Source: Nodosilinea sp. WJT8-NPBG4
GTDB lineage: Bacteria; Cyanobacteriota; Cyanobacteriia; Phormidesmidales; Phormidesmidaceae
Direction of reading: 5' to 3'
Assembly (NCBI GenBank): GCA_019359285.1
Contig: JAHHHQ010000057.1
Location: forward strand, 21,622-85,621
DNA: 64,000 nt
In this document: in pieces, positions 52,605 through 61,542 of the stretch
How positions within the stretch are numbered: position 1 is the first letter of the stretch
How the letters are laid out: every line of letters starts with the position of its first letter
The notes under the pieces: generated by a model
What the model was told of the DNA's origin: nothing
Databases searched by the model: none
What the model saw: the letters and a program-made list of their open reading frames with translations, nothing else
Program-made: the position numbers and the translations under genes

Positions 52605-53033
52605 TTACTCAGGAGAGGGGTCAGCGTCAGCCGTGGATTCTTGCGGGACATCGGCGTCCTCAACAAACTCTGAATCTACGGCGTGTTCAGCATCTCCGAG
52701 CTGAGTAAGGCGCTCTAAATGCTGGCGGCGGTGTTCCATATTGGCCTGCTGGATGCTAGTAACCACCATTTCGGGCAAAAACTCGCAGATACCCTCTGCA
52801 ATGTGCTGCCGCACGGTCATCACCCGAATTGCCAGATCGGGGCTCTCGGTCAGCAGGGCACTCAGGTAGGCTTCGCCATCCTGAAGCGCCTCTTTGGTCG
52901 AGAACCCATTGAGCCAATAGGCGCGGGCGGGGTTGGTTTCCTTGAGCTGGTTCAGCACCGTTTTCACAGCCTGAAACGTCAGGTAGCTAGTGAGCACCTT
53001 AGCGGTGTCTTTAGCCGTTTGCTTAAGGTCCAT
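52605..53033 (-). CDS. rbcX: RuBisCO assembly chaperone RbcX
   Basis: 142 residues. MDLKQTAKDTAKVLTSYLTF, YLTFQAVKTVLNQLKETNP, WLNGFSTKEALQDGEAYL and an NFLPEMV-like ICEFLPEMVVTSI are family features; RbcX dimers bind the C-terminus of RbcL during assembly. An acidic extension after residue 115 is longer than in typical RbcX. The ATG at 53033 fits the family start. Confidence 0.94.
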   Translation of the reverse strand: MDLKQTAKDTAKVLTSYLTFQAVKTVLNQLKETNPARAYWLNGFSTKEALQDGEAYLSALLTESPDLAIRVMTVRQHIAEGICEFLPEMVVTSIQQANMEHRRQHLERLTQLGDAEHAVDSEFVEDADVPQESTADADPSPE

Positions 53034-53194
53034 CGGTGTCTCTCGAACGATTGACATAGACCCCGCCAATGGGCGGTTGGTAGCCCTGATCTAAGCCCGA
53101 ACGGGTTGAAGATTCGGTAACTTGTGCAGCATTCCCCAAGAATTTTGGAACCCTGCGAATCGATGGACTAACCAACACACCCTAAACCGCTCCG

Positions 53195-53218
53195 TAGCGG
53201 GTACCGCAGCACCCGCTA
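53195..53218 (-). promoter_or_regulatory. Stem-loop between rbcL and rbcX
   Basis: A perfect eight-pair stem TAGCGGGT/ACCCGCTA with an eight-base loop begins five bases after the rbcL stop on the minus strand. No T-run follows, so it is more likely an mRNA-stability or partial-termination element, which would favour rbcL over rbcX-rbcS. Confidence 0.6.
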
Positions 53219-53223
53219 GGCAC

Positions 53224-54654
53224 TTAGATGGTGTCAACGGTGTCAAACTCGAACTTGATTTCCTTCCACAGTTCGCAGGCAGCGGCCAGTTCAGGAGACC
53301 ACTTGCAGGCTTCGCGGATGATGTCGCCACCTTCGCGGGCCAGGTCGCGGCCTTCGTTACGAGCCTGAACGCAGGCTTCGAGGGCCACGCGGTTAGCGGT
53401 CGCACCGGGAGCATTACCCCAGGGGTGGCCCAGAGTACCACCACCAAACTGCAGCACGGAGTCGTCACCAAAGATTTCCACTAGTGCGGGCATGTGCCAC
53501 ACGTGGATACCACCGGAGGCCACAGCCATGACGCCGCCCATGGAAGCCCAGTCTTGGGTGAAGTAGATACCGCGAGACTTGTCTTGCTCGATGTAGTTTT
53601 CGCGCAGCAGGTCAACGAAGCCCAGAGTACCGGCGCGATCGCCCTCTAGCTTGCCCACAACGGTACCGGTGTGGATGTGGTCACCACCGGACATGCGCAG
53701 GCACTTGGCCAGCACGCGGAAGTGGATACCGTGATTCTTTTGACGGTCGATCACAGCGTGCATGGCGCGGTGAATGTGCAGCAGCACACCGTTGTCACGA
53801 CACCAGTGAGCCAGGGTGGTGTTGGCGGTAAAGCCACCCGTCAAGAAGTCATGCATGATGATGGGCATGTTGAGTTCTTTGGCGTACTCAGCCCGCTTCA
53901 GCATTTCTTCACAGGTACCAGCAGTCACGTTCAGGTAGTGACCCTTGATCTCACCGGTTTCAGCCTGGGACTTGTGGATGGCGTCAGCCACAAACAGGAA
54001 GCGATCGCGCCAGCGCTGGAAGGGCTGGGAGTTGATGTTCTCGTCATCCTTGGTGAAGTCGAGACCACCGCGCAGGCACTCGTACACGGCGCGGCCGTAG
54101 TTCTTCGCCGACAGACCCAGCTTAGGCTTGATGGTGCAGCCCAGCAGGGGACGACCGTACTTGTTGAGGCGATCGCGCTCTACCTGAATACCGTGGGGAG
54201 GACCTTGGAAGGTCTTCAGATAGGCCACGGGAATACGCAGGTCTTCAAGACGCAGGGCACGCAGGGCTTTGAAACCAAACACGTTGCCCACCAGGGAGGT
54301 CAGCAGGTTGGTAACCGAGCCTTCCTCAAACAAGTCGAGGGGGTAGGCTACGTAGCAAATGTACTGGTTGTCTTCGCCGGGCACGGGCTCGATGTCGTAG
54401 CAGCGACCCTTATACCGATCCATGTCGGTCAGCAGGTCGGTCCACACCGTGGTCCAGGTACCAGTGGAAGATTCAGCGGCCACAGCGGCAGCGCACTCTT
54501 CGGGCGGCACGCCGGGCTGGGGAGTCATCCGGAACGCCGCCAGGATGTCGGTATCCTTAGGCGTGTAATCCGGGGTGTAGTAGGTCAGTTTATAGTCCTT
54601 TACCCCGGCGCTGTATCCAGCTTTTGATTGAGTCGTCGTCTGAGAGTAAGACAT
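53224..54654 (-). CDS. rbcL: RuBisCO large subunit, form IB
   Basis: 476 residues. GLDFTKDDENINSQPFQRWR contains the carbamylated lysine, and the metal acids; KNHGIHFRVLAKCLRMSGGD, loop-6-containing VVGKLEGDRAGT and HVWHMPALVEIFGDDSV are also present. The N-terminus MSYSQTTTQSKAGYSAGVKD is typical of cyanobacteria. It fixes CO2 in carboxysomes. AGGAAGGGAG five bases before the ATG is a strong ribosome-binding site. Confidence 0.98.
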   Translation of the reverse strand: MSYSQTTTQSKAGYSAGVKDYKLTYYTPDYTPKDTDILAAFRMTPQPGVPPEECAAAVAAESSTGTWTTVWTDLLTDMDRYKGRCYDIEPVPGEDNQYICYVAYPLDLFEEGSVTNLLTSLVGNVFGFKALRALRLEDLRIPVAYLKTFQGPPHGIQVERDRLNKYGRPLLGCTIKPKLGLSAKNYGRAVYECLRGGLDFTKDDENINSQPFQRWRDRFLFVADAIHKSQAETGEIKGHYLNVTAGTCEEMLKRAEYAKELNMPIIMHDFLTGGFTANTTLAHWCRDNGVLLHIHRAMHAVIDRQKNHGIHFRVLAKCLRMSGGDHIHTGTVVGKLEGDRAGTLGFVDLLRENYIEQDKSRGIYFTQDWASMGGVMAVASGGIHVWHMPALVEIFGDDSVLQFGGGTLGHPWGNAPGATANRVALEACVQARNEGRDLAREGGDIIREACKWSPELAAACELWKEIKFEFDTVDTI

Positions 54655-55077
54655 GTCTCCCTTCCTGTGAATCTAAGAAATCCCTCAAGCGAACCCCTGC
54701 AGCCCAGCCACACACAAACAAGCTTCCTCAGTTAAGGCAGCCTTTGCTCAGCCTAAGCCCCGGTCAGTCCACACTAATTTGAGACGAGTAGAAATACCAA
54801 AGCACCCTCAAAAGCAGGCCTTAAAACGGCTAACCCTGCAAATGCTTTTAGTATTTTTAATTACCGTATGGTTAGCATACTATCAGCGATTGGATAAGTT
54901 TAATTTTGGAAGATCTGTATACATTCATAACTAAAAACTATGAATCAAAGTGAACCAAGGTGTGGGTTTCTCAAGTTCTTTGAAGCAGGCCGTGTTCTAC
55001 GCCCCGACAGTGCTGGCAGGTAAAATCTCCCCAGAGACTCCGCTCCCCGAAATTGTCGATATACTGTAACGCTTGAG
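54655..55077. other. rbcL upstream region
   Basis: 423 bases between rbcL (minus) and the beta-propeller gene (plus), AT-rich in the middle (54840-54950). It must hold the rbc promoter and its regulatory sites; two inverted repeats are listed separately. No gene is seen. Confidence 0.6.
54866..54945. promoter_or_regulatory. Two inverted repeats, candidate LysR-type sites upstream of rbcL
   Basis: GTATG-GTTAG-CATAC lies at 54866-54880, and the longer ATTCATA-ACTAAAAAC-TATGAAT (seven-base perfect arms) at 54923-54945. Both sit about 210-290 bases before the rbcL start. Their spacing and AT-rich arms resemble sites of CbbR/RbcR-type regulators, which control rbc genes in cyanobacteria; which factor binds is unknown. 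Confidence 0.4.
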
Positions 55078-56187
55078 GTGCCCAAACCCTTGATGGGTCA
55101 TTCATTAGGGGCTATTGCACGCCACCGCAAACCCTGGGGAGAGATTATGTTAAGCCTGCTGGTTCTATCGTCGCTAACGCTGTCACCGGGAAGTTTTCAC
55201 CAGCCATCCCTTACCCTCGGGGAAGCCGCTCCGCGTCTATCACCCCTCGCCCTTGACACCCACAGTTCTCCAGCCCCTACGATCGCCCAGGCTCCCCTCA
55301 CCAGCGACTATCGCGTTACCGCCCTACAGCCCGACTTTACTGGCGACCTCTGGGTGGGCTCCTGGGCGGGCCTCTCTCGCATCAACCCCGAAACTGGGCA
55401 AGTACTACAGCGCGTGAGAATACCCAGCCGCACCCTAGAATCTCTAGCCCAAGACCGGGTCGGACGCATCTGGGTGGGCACCTTTGACGGCTTGGTGCGA
55501 GTCGACCCGCGCACTAACGTCATTACCGCTCAAAACTTTACCTTGCCCTCCAACCGGGTGCTATCGCTGTTGGTAGACAGCCGCGGCTTTCTCTGGGCCG
55601 GCACCGATCGCGGCTTAGTCATGATTAGCCCCGATCGCGGCCTGCTGATGACCACCGTGCAGCGCCTGCCAGGGGTCAGCGCCAATGCCCTCGCTCTCGA
55701 CGGCAACAACAACCTCTGGGTTGGCACCCTCAGCGGTCTGGTACAGATCAATACGGCCAATGCCTTCCCCGTTCGTGAAATCGACGACCTGCCCGGCGGT
55801 GCGGTGCAGTCGCTCACCCTCGGCCCCGAAGGCAACCTGTGGGTCGGCACGGCCAGCAGTCTTTTAGTCGTAGACCCAGTGCGATCTGAGCTAGTGCGCT
55901 CGGTGGGGACGATGCGCGATAAAAATGTGCAAACGGTCGAATTTGACCAGGCCGGCAATGTTTGGGTAGGCACCACCACAGGTCTATTTAAGATCAAGCC
56001 CGACAGCGGTGAGCTGCTAGGTCAGGTGCCTACCCTGCCTTCTGGGCGCATTCTGTCGCTGTCGCCCAACACAGGCAACAAGATCTGGGTGGGCACTAGC
56101 GAAGGACTGGGCTGGGTCAGTCTTACCACAGGCGACGGTAACCCCCACTGGGGCTTAGTGAGCCCTACGGTTGTCCAAACCCGCTAG
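55078..56187 (+). CDS. Exported beta-propeller protein (two-component-regulator propeller repeats)
   Basis: 369 residues. A hydrophobic N-terminus (about 23-38, signal or anchor) is followed by about seven repeats of the pattern ..DxxGxLWVGTxxGLxxxxP.. (GDLWVGSWAGL, GRIWVGTFDGL, GFLWAGTDRGL, NNLWVGTLSGL, GNLWVGTASSL, GNVWVGTTTGL, NKIWVGTSEGL) spanning about 75-345. They build one seven-bladed propeller of the type used as sensors in hybrid kinases; no kinase domain is attached. The start is GTG at 55078, tentatively. Confidence 0.82.
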   Translation: MPKPLMGHSLGAIARHRKPWGEIMLSLLVLSSLTLSPGSFHQPSLTLGEAAPRLSPLALDTHSSPAPTIAQAPLTSDYRVTALQPDFTGDLWVGSWAGLSRINPETGQVLQRVRIPSRTLESLAQDRVGRIWVGTFDGLVRVDPRTNVITAQNFTLPSNRVLSLLVDSRGFLWAGTDRGLVMISPDRGLLMTTVQRLPGVSANALALDGNNNLWVGTLSGLVQINTANAFPVREIDDLPGGAVQSLTLGPEGNLWVGTASSLLVVDPVRSELVRSVGTMRDKNVQTVEFDQAGNVWVGTTTGLFKIKPDSGELLGQVPTLPSGRILSLSPNTGNKIWVGTSEGLGWVSLTTGDGNPHWGLVSPTVVQTR

Positions 56188-56432
56188 GAAGTCTGAAAGC
56201 CTCAATATCTGTAGGGTAGCGTCGGCGATGTTCTACTCCCGCCGCTCTCCATATTCTGCTGCGTCCTGACGAACCACTCACTTACCAAAAGCCATTTTGG
56301 CTAGGGCACTGCGTCCGAGGAATAGCGCTATGGCTAGCTCAAGCGTTCCACCATTAACGGTTCAGGCTCAAGTTAGGAGAATCTGGTCAAATTCGACTGA
56401 GTCTGACGAAACTCTAGGAGCGACAAGCCAAC
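56188..56432. other. Convergent intergenic region, nothing recognised
   Basis: No gene seen. Confidence 0.35.
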
Positions 56433-57086
56433 CTAGAGTTGAGTAACCGCATAAACACGCACGGGGAACGTGCCAAAGCTTTGAACCTTAACGGGCACAG
56501 CATGGAGCTTAAAACCCGACTTGGGAAGGCTTTCGAGGTTGCACATATGCTCAACGATAGGGATGTCTGCACCCAGTAAGATCGAATGCACAGGGCGATG
56601 ACCATCGCTAGTATCGTCAATATTGAGCGAGTCAATGCCCACCAATCGAGCGCCAGCGCCCTGGAGCCACTCTGCTGCCGCTGCGGTTAAAAAGGGATGC
56701 CCCTTAAAGTACTGAGCTGTCCGCCAGTGCTGAGACCACCCGGTATGTACGAGCATGGCTTTGCCCTGAACCGCTGCCCCTGCGAACAACTCTGGGCCGA
56801 TCGCCCGTTGCACTGGGTCAGCCCGGAACAGTAGCCCGTCGACATCGGCAATGGATTCTAGCGGCAGTTCGGATAAATCTTTGCCGTCAGCGTAGCGATG
56901 AAAGGGCGAATCGATGTACGTGCCGGTATTGGCCGCCATTTCGATTTTGCCAATGTGGAACGTAGTGCCTTTGGCATAGTGGGCCTGCGAGGCCTCCCGG
57001 CTGAGAAAATCGCAAATGATGGGGCCAGGGATACCTTCGTAGGTAATCATGCCGTGCTCTACGGTATGGCTCAGATCGATCAGCAT
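56433..57086 (-). CDS. Cyclase/kynurenine-formamidase-like family protein
   Basis: 217 residues. The cyclase fold begins IDLSHTVEHGMITYEGIPGP; the metal motif HxGTHxDxPxH is altered to NTGTYIDSPFH (about 71-81), a form also seen in one branch of the family, and DTSDGHRPVHSILLG lies near 155. Substrate cannot be assigned; the loss of two ligand histidines makes amidase activity doubtful. Probably cytosolic. Confidence 0.8.
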   Translation of the reverse strand: MLIDLSHTVEHGMITYEGIPGPIICDFLSREASQAHYAKGTTFHIGKIEMAANTGTYIDSPFHRYADGKDLSELPLESIADVDGLLFRADPVQRAIGPELFAGAAVQGKAMLVHTGWSQHWRTAQYFKGHPFLTAAAAEWLQGAGARLVGIDSLNIDDTSDGHRPVHSILLGADIPIVEHMCNLESLPKSGFKLHAVPVKVQSFGTFPVRVYAVTQL

Positions 57087-57169
57087 TCTCTTTTCTTTAG
57101 CAACGGCTATACCAGAATGCTAAACCGAGGGAGCCATTGCCTAGCAGCCCCTAGGCGCCAAATTTAACC

Positions 57170-57706
57170 TCAAAGGCGAGTTTCTAGGTATTGCCCAATC
57201 ATAATCTGCTCTCCGGCCCGGGAAATGACCGTTTGGCGGGTGCGGTAGCGCTGACCGATCAGCCGCAGCTCCTCCTCAAAAGAGGAGTCGTTGTACTGGG
57301 TTTTGAGCACCAGAGTGCGGCTATCAGTGAAGTGGTACTGAGCGGTAACAGGTTTAGAGGTGGCAAAGCCGCGATCGCGATACAAGGTCGTCCCCCGCAC
57401 CCCAAAGATAGTGCTGCCCGCCACGGGCTTTTTGCCGGTGCCCAAGTACTCGCTTTCCCAGGTAACGGTGGTGCCGCAGATCAGCGGCTTTTGAGGATCA
57501 AGCTCGTGCAAGCTAGCCAGTTCCAGGAGCTGATCTGCACCAGCTTCTAGAAACTCTATAGTGATTTGGCTCACTACTTCCTGAGTTTCGCCGCTTTTGA
57601 GGGTGTAGTAGCGACGCTCCGATCGCCAGTCTCCGGCAGTTTCTTGAAAAAAGGCCTGCACCAACGGTTCAGCTAAAAGACGGGCAACGTCAGTGGAGAG
57701 GGGCAT
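57170..57706 (-). CDS. CpcS/CpeS-type phycobiliprotein lyase, copy A
   Basis: 178 residues. The lipocalin-like chromophore lyase fold begins FFQETAGDWRSERRYYTLKS and includes SQITIEFLEAG and the C-terminal RTRQTVISRAGEQIMIGQYL. CpcS-type lyases attach phycocyanobilin to Cys-84 of phycobiliproteins. A second lyase gene lies divergently 292 bases away. It may act as the CpcU-like partner of a heterodimer; this is inference. Start ATG at 57706. Confidence 0.85.
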   Translation of the reverse strand: MPLSTDVARLLAEPLVQAFFQETAGDWRSERRYYTLKSGETQEVVSQITIEFLEAGADQLLELASLHELDPQKPLICGTTVTWESEYLGTGKKPVAGSTIFGVRGTTLYRDRGFATSKPVTAQYHFTDSRTLVLKTQYNDSSFEEELRLIGQRYRTRQTVISRAGEQIMIGQYLETRL

Positions 57707-57998
57707 AGTCAGCCATCCAAAGAAACGACATGGAGCAGCAAAAGTCAATCCACAAAAGTGGGATTGTTAGACTTCTTAACCTTAGTTCTTATCATAATGA
57801 GCGCGCAGTCGTCCGACAATGACCCAAGCGGGTGATTTAGCCAAACTTGTCGCCTATCCTACGCAGTCTCGCAGGAGATTCTGTAAGCACTAATACTTAA
57901 CGTCGAGGAATCCTAAGAGTAGAGCTAGAAGCGGTTGATGAGAGCCCTCGCAAACCCTGGTACCGTAGGAGTAACGCACCTCCTTTGGGGCTAACGCA
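57707..57998. other. Shared upstream region of the two lyase genes
   Basis: 292 bases, divergent. No further feature recognised. Confidence 0.4.
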
Positions 57999-58556
57999 AT
58001 GGATTTAGCCGACATTACCTATTTTTTCGACTGCTGCATCGGCCAATGGTCGATCGAGCGCACCTACCACTACCTTGCCCAGCAAGAAATAGAGCGATCG
58101 CACACCGACTTTCGCGTCGATGCCATCACCCCCGAGCTGCGGCGCAAGGTGCTGACCGACAACGGTTACGCCCCGGTGGATAACATCGACCAGCTACCCG
58201 GCTTTCAGCTGGCCTTTCACACCGTGTCCGACAAAGGCGAAGAGGTCTCCCAGGAGCTGCGAGCCCTGTTTGTGCCCAAGCAGCAAGAGGGGACTGTATT
58301 GGCGGGAGACTATTTGCGCGATCGCGCCTACGAAGAAGATCGCCCGATCATCTCCACCTTCACCTACGACCAGAGCAACCGCGAACTGCTCATGACCACC
58401 CCCTATACCCGCGTGGTCTCAGTTGACTCCATTTTGCTAGTCAACCCCAACATGCGCATTCGCCGCATTCTCAATTACCATCGCCCCGCTGAGGGAGAGG
58501 CGCTAGATAGCCTAGCGCTAGTAGGGTTTGGGGTGGAGCAGAAGGTGAATGGGTAG
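57999..58556 (+). CDS. CpcS/CpeS-type phycobiliprotein lyase, copy B
   Basis: 185 residues. The start FFDCCIGQWSIERTYHYL matches the conserved FF..S.G.W...RT.H.L pattern of CpeS/CpcS lyases, and the rest has FQLAFHTVSDKGEEVSQELR and NPNMRIRRILNYHR. Together with the divergent copy it suggests a pair, as CpcS and CpcU in other cyanobacteria, but no phycobiliprotein gene lies in the window. Confidence 0.82.
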   Translation: MDLADITYFFDCCIGQWSIERTYHYLAQQEIERSHTDFRVDAITPELRRKVLTDNGYAPVDNIDQLPGFQLAFHTVSDKGEEVSQELRALFVPKQQEGTVLAGDYLRDRAYEEDRPIISTFTYDQSNRELLMTTPYTRVVSVDSILLVNPNMRIRRILNYHRPAEGEALDSLALVGFGVEQKVNG

Positions 58557-58568
58557 GAAGTGGGGAGT

Positions 58569-58608
58569 GGATGGGTGGATGGGTGGATGGGTGGATGGGT
58601 GGATGGGT
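58569..58608. repeat. Tandem (GGATGGGT)5 microsatellite
   Basis: Five perfect copies of an eight-base unit begin 12 bases past the lyase stop codon. Confidence 0.9.
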
Positions 58609-58826
58609 GAGTGAGGAAGGTGAGAGGGTGAATGTTGCCCACAGGTTGATTGGCAGAACAGGGGTTTAAACCAATGATCGGTCACTCCTTTCCGTGGGGT
58701 GAAGGGCGGCGGAACGCCGTTCTCGACGGGGGTCTGGGGCCAGCGAAATGGCCCCGGCAGTAGATCTGACTTTGACACCAATTGTGCGCCGCAAGCTCCT
58801 GCCTCTGGTCATACCGCGAGTCTAAC

Positions 58827-58843
58827 GGTGGGCAGTGCCCACC
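58827..58843. repeat. GGTGGGCA/TGCCCACC palindromic element
   Basis: GGTGGGCAGTGCCCACC, followed by CTACCCT, is an almost perfect palindrome and a common dispersed element in cyanobacterial genomes. Confidence 0.6.
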
Positions 58844-58953
58844 CTACCCTTATTCCACAGTTCGCAAAATCAAATTTGTCATATCTGAGCAGCCTGTGAA
58901 ATAATGAAAGACTGTGTATTATTTCCGCCCGCCCTATTTTCAGGTAAACAGTC

Positions 58954-59142
58954 ATGGCTAAAGGCGTCCGCCTCGTCATAACCCTAGAGTGCACCGAATG
59001 CCGGACCAACCCCGACAAGCGCTCTAACGGTGTATCTCGCTACACCACCCAAAAAAACCGTCGTAACACGACCAACCGCATCGAACTCAAAAAGTTCTGC
59101 ACCCACTGCAACAAGCACTCTATCCACAAAGAAATCAAGTAA
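58954..59142 (+). CDS. rpmG: Ribosomal protein L33
   Basis: 62 residues with two CxxC motifs (LECTECR and FCTHCNK) of the zinc-binding L33 type and the usual YTTQKNRRNTTNRIELKKFC. It starts the rpmG-rpsR pair, nine bases before rpsR. Confidence 0.95.
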   Translation: MAKGVRLVITLECTECRTNPDKRSNGVSRYTTQKNRRNTTNRIELKKFCTHCNKHSIHKEIK

Positions 59143-59151
59143 CTAGCACCC

Positions 59152-59367
59152 ATGGCCTATTTTCGTCGTCGAGTATCTCCAATCAAGCCCGAAGACCCGA
59201 TCGACTACAAAGATGTCGATCTGCTTCGTAAGTTCATCACCGAGCGAGGCAAAATTTTGCCCCGCCGCATCACTGGCTTGACCGCTAAACAACAGCGGGC
59301 ACTCACCACAGCCATCAAGCGGGCGCGGATTATCGCCCTGCTGCCCTATGTGAATGGGGAAGGCTAG
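59152..59367 (+). CDS. rpsR: Ribosomal protein S18
   Basis: 71 residues. FRRRVSPIKPEDPIDYKDVD and LLRKFITERGKILPRRITGL are characteristic. It is directly downstream of rpmG, and its stop is 35 bases before the RNase gene, probably one operon. Confidence 0.95.
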   Translation: MAYFRRRVSPIKPEDPIDYKDVDLLRKFITERGKILPRRITGLTAKQQRALTTAIKRARIIALLPYVNGEG

Positions 59368-59402
59368 GCTAGGCTAGGGATGGCGATCGCTAGGGTGTTG
59401 GC

Positions 59403-61445
59403 TTGGTTGACAAAGGAACGTTAGTCGAATTTAAGCACCAGGGGCAGCCCCGTTTAGGGGTCGTCGACCGCCCTGAGGGCAAAAAAAACTGGGTAGTGAT
59501 CGACGAGCGGGGTCAGGCCTACACCCTTCATCCCCGTGACCTCACCTACGAGGTCAGCGGCAGTACATACAAACCCACCGATATTGGCCCCTTCGCGGCA
59601 GAGGCCGAGTCATATATTGATCCTTCCAGCCTAGAGATTGCCTGGGAGTTTTTAACTGAATCTGGGGAGTCTGCCGACCCAGCCGCTCTAGCAGAGCTAC
59701 TGTTTTCTGACCAGAGCCCTACCTTCTGCTACGCAGCTCACCGGCTGCTAGTAGAAGACAAAATTTTCTTCAAGCAAAAGGGCGATCGCTACGAACCTCG
59801 CCCTGCTGCCCAAGTTGACGAGCTGCGGCTGCAACTCGAGCGCGAGGCTCAGCGCCAGCACGACTGGGAATCGTTTATCACCAAAGCTCGCCAGGCCATG
59901 GCGGGAGAAAGCGTTGAGTGGGAAAAGAGCGAGCGGCCCCGCCTCGAAATCCTGGAGCGTCTGGCGCTGTTTGGCGATGAGTCGAGCCAGCGAACCCAGG
60001 CCGTAGAGATTCTTAATGCTCTGGGTATTAACCCGACAGCGGCGGGTGCATTTGATACCCTAGTGGCACTGGGACTGTGGAGCGTCCACGAAAATCTGGC
60101 TCTCAGGCGCAGCCAAATTCCCGGTCACTTTTCTGAGGAAACCCTTACCATGGCGCAGCAGCGTCTTCAGTCTCCGCCGCCTGACCGCGATACCCACCGG
60201 GTAGACCTCACCCACCTCAAGGCCTACACCATCGATGACGCCAGCACCCAAGAAATCGACGACGGCCTGAGCTTAGAGACTCTAGGCGACGGCACCCAAC
60301 GCATTTGGATTCACATCGCTGATCCTACCCGATGGCTTATGCCTGGAGACGATCTAGATTTAGAGGCCCGCCGTCGCTGCACCACGGTTTATCTGCCCAC
60401 CGGCATGATTCCTATGTTCCCCATGGAGCTGGCAACTGGGGCTATGAGTCTAATTCAGGGCCAAACCTGCTGTGCCCTCAGCTTTGGCATTACCCTCACC
60501 GCCAACGGCGATATTCAGAATTATCAAATTCACCCCACTCTGATTCGTCCCACCTACCGGCTGACCTACGACGACGTTGACGAGATGCTGGAGTTGGGCA
60601 TTACTGCCGAGCCCGAGCTACAGGGGCTAGCCGATTGGGCAAAGGTGAGGGGCCAGTGGCGGCTTACCCAAGGGGCGATCAGCATCAACATGCCCGAGTC
60701 GAGCATTAAGGTGTCTGAGGCTGAGGATGACATCGTTATCGAGGTCTTTAACGACTCCACAGCTCGGCAGATGGTAGCCGAAATGATGATTTTAGCGGGA
60801 GAAGTAGCCGCTCGCTATGGGCAAACCCATGCCCTGGCGATTCCCTTTCGCAGCCAGCCCCAGCCCGAGCTGCCCTCAGATGAAGAACTCATCCAGCTGC
60901 CCACGGGTTGGGTGCGCGACTCGGCCATTCGCCGCTGCATGACCCGCAGCGAAGTGGGTATTACCCCCAGCCGCCATGCCACCCTAGGGCTAGACAGCTA
61001 TAGTCAGGTCACCTCCCCCATTCGGCGCTACCTCGACTTAGTGACCCATTTTCAGCTCAAAGCTCACCTGCGGGGCGAGCCGCTGCCCTTCTCCTCTACA
61101 GAAGTGACTGAGTTAGCCATTGGGGCCAGCTCCGCAGCCTACGAAGCCACCCTGGTTGAGCGCCAAACCAAGCGCTACTGGTCCTTAGAATACCTGCGCC
61201 GTCACCAAGACCGGGTGTGGGAAGTGATGCTGCTGCGCTGGCTGCGGGAAGACGAAGGATTAGGGCTAATTATGGTAGAAGACTTGGGCCTAGAATTGGC
61301 CATGCGCTTTAACCGGGCTGTTGCTCTAGGGGAGCAGTTTCAGGTGCGGGTTAGCCATGCTAGCCCTCGCCAGGATGTAATTCGCTTTGAAGAAGTCGCC
61401 CCTGAGAACGAAGAAGCACCCGCTTCAGCCATGACAGCGAGCTGA
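59403..61445 (+). CDS. RNB-domain exoribonuclease (RNase II/R family)
   Basis: 680 residues. The RNB catalytic domain (about 265-600) has IDDASTQEIDDGLS with the metal-binding acids, HIADPTRWLMPGD and SPIRRYLDLVTHFQLKAHL. N-terminal residues 1-70 are the short cyanobacterial domain (GTLVEFKHQGQPRLGVVDRP) rather than cold-shock domains; no C-terminal S1 domain is obvious. It is an RNA 3' exonuclease. A TTG start at 59403 fits the family start (MVDKGTLVEF). Confidence 0.88.
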   Translation: MVDKGTLVEFKHQGQPRLGVVDRPEGKKNWVVIDERGQAYTLHPRDLTYEVSGSTYKPTDIGPFAAEAESYIDPSSLEIAWEFLTESGESADPAALAELLFSDQSPTFCYAAHRLLVEDKIFFKQKGDRYEPRPAAQVDELRLQLEREAQRQHDWESFITKARQAMAGESVEWEKSERPRLEILERLALFGDESSQRTQAVEILNALGINPTAAGAFDTLVALGLWSVHENLALRRSQIPGHFSEETLTMAQQRLQSPPPDRDTHRVDLTHLKAYTIDDASTQEIDDGLSLETLGDGTQRIWIHIADPTRWLMPGDDLDLEARRRCTTVYLPTGMIPMFPMELATGAMSLIQGQTCCALSFGITLTANGDIQNYQIHPTLIRPTYRLTYDDVDEMLELGITAEPELQGLADWAKVRGQWRLTQGAISINMPESSIKVSEAEDDIVIEVFNDSTARQMVAEMMILAGEVAARYGQTHALAIPFRSQPQPELPSDEELIQLPTGWVRDSAIRRCMTRSEVGITPSRHATLGLDSYSQVTSPIRRYLDLVTHFQLKAHLRGEPLPFSSTEVTELAIGASSAAYEATLVERQTKRYWSLEYLRRHQDRVWEVMLLRWLREDEGLGLIMVEDLGLELAMRFNRAVALGEQFQVRVSHASPRQDVIRFEEVAPENEEAPASAMTAS

Positions 61446-61542
61446 GGGCTCTCTCACAGCAGCTTGGTATAAATTGTTCGATAACTCATTTAATCTGAAA
61501 CCGGTAATGCTCAGTGCCACCCTGCTACTGCCAGGGAATCGC

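Larger units (their letters stand above)
58557..58953. other. Repeat-rich intergenic region
   Basis: It holds an eight-base tandem repeat (58569-58608), a GGTGGGCA-type palindrome (58827-58843) and a segment at 58680-58770 that looks like eroded coding sequence but has no open frame. No gene is supported. Confidence 0.4.

Noticed and set aside
53671..54627. 318-residue plus-strand ORF opposite rbcL
   Set aside because: Antisense frame of a highly conserved gene with strong codon bias; no independent support.
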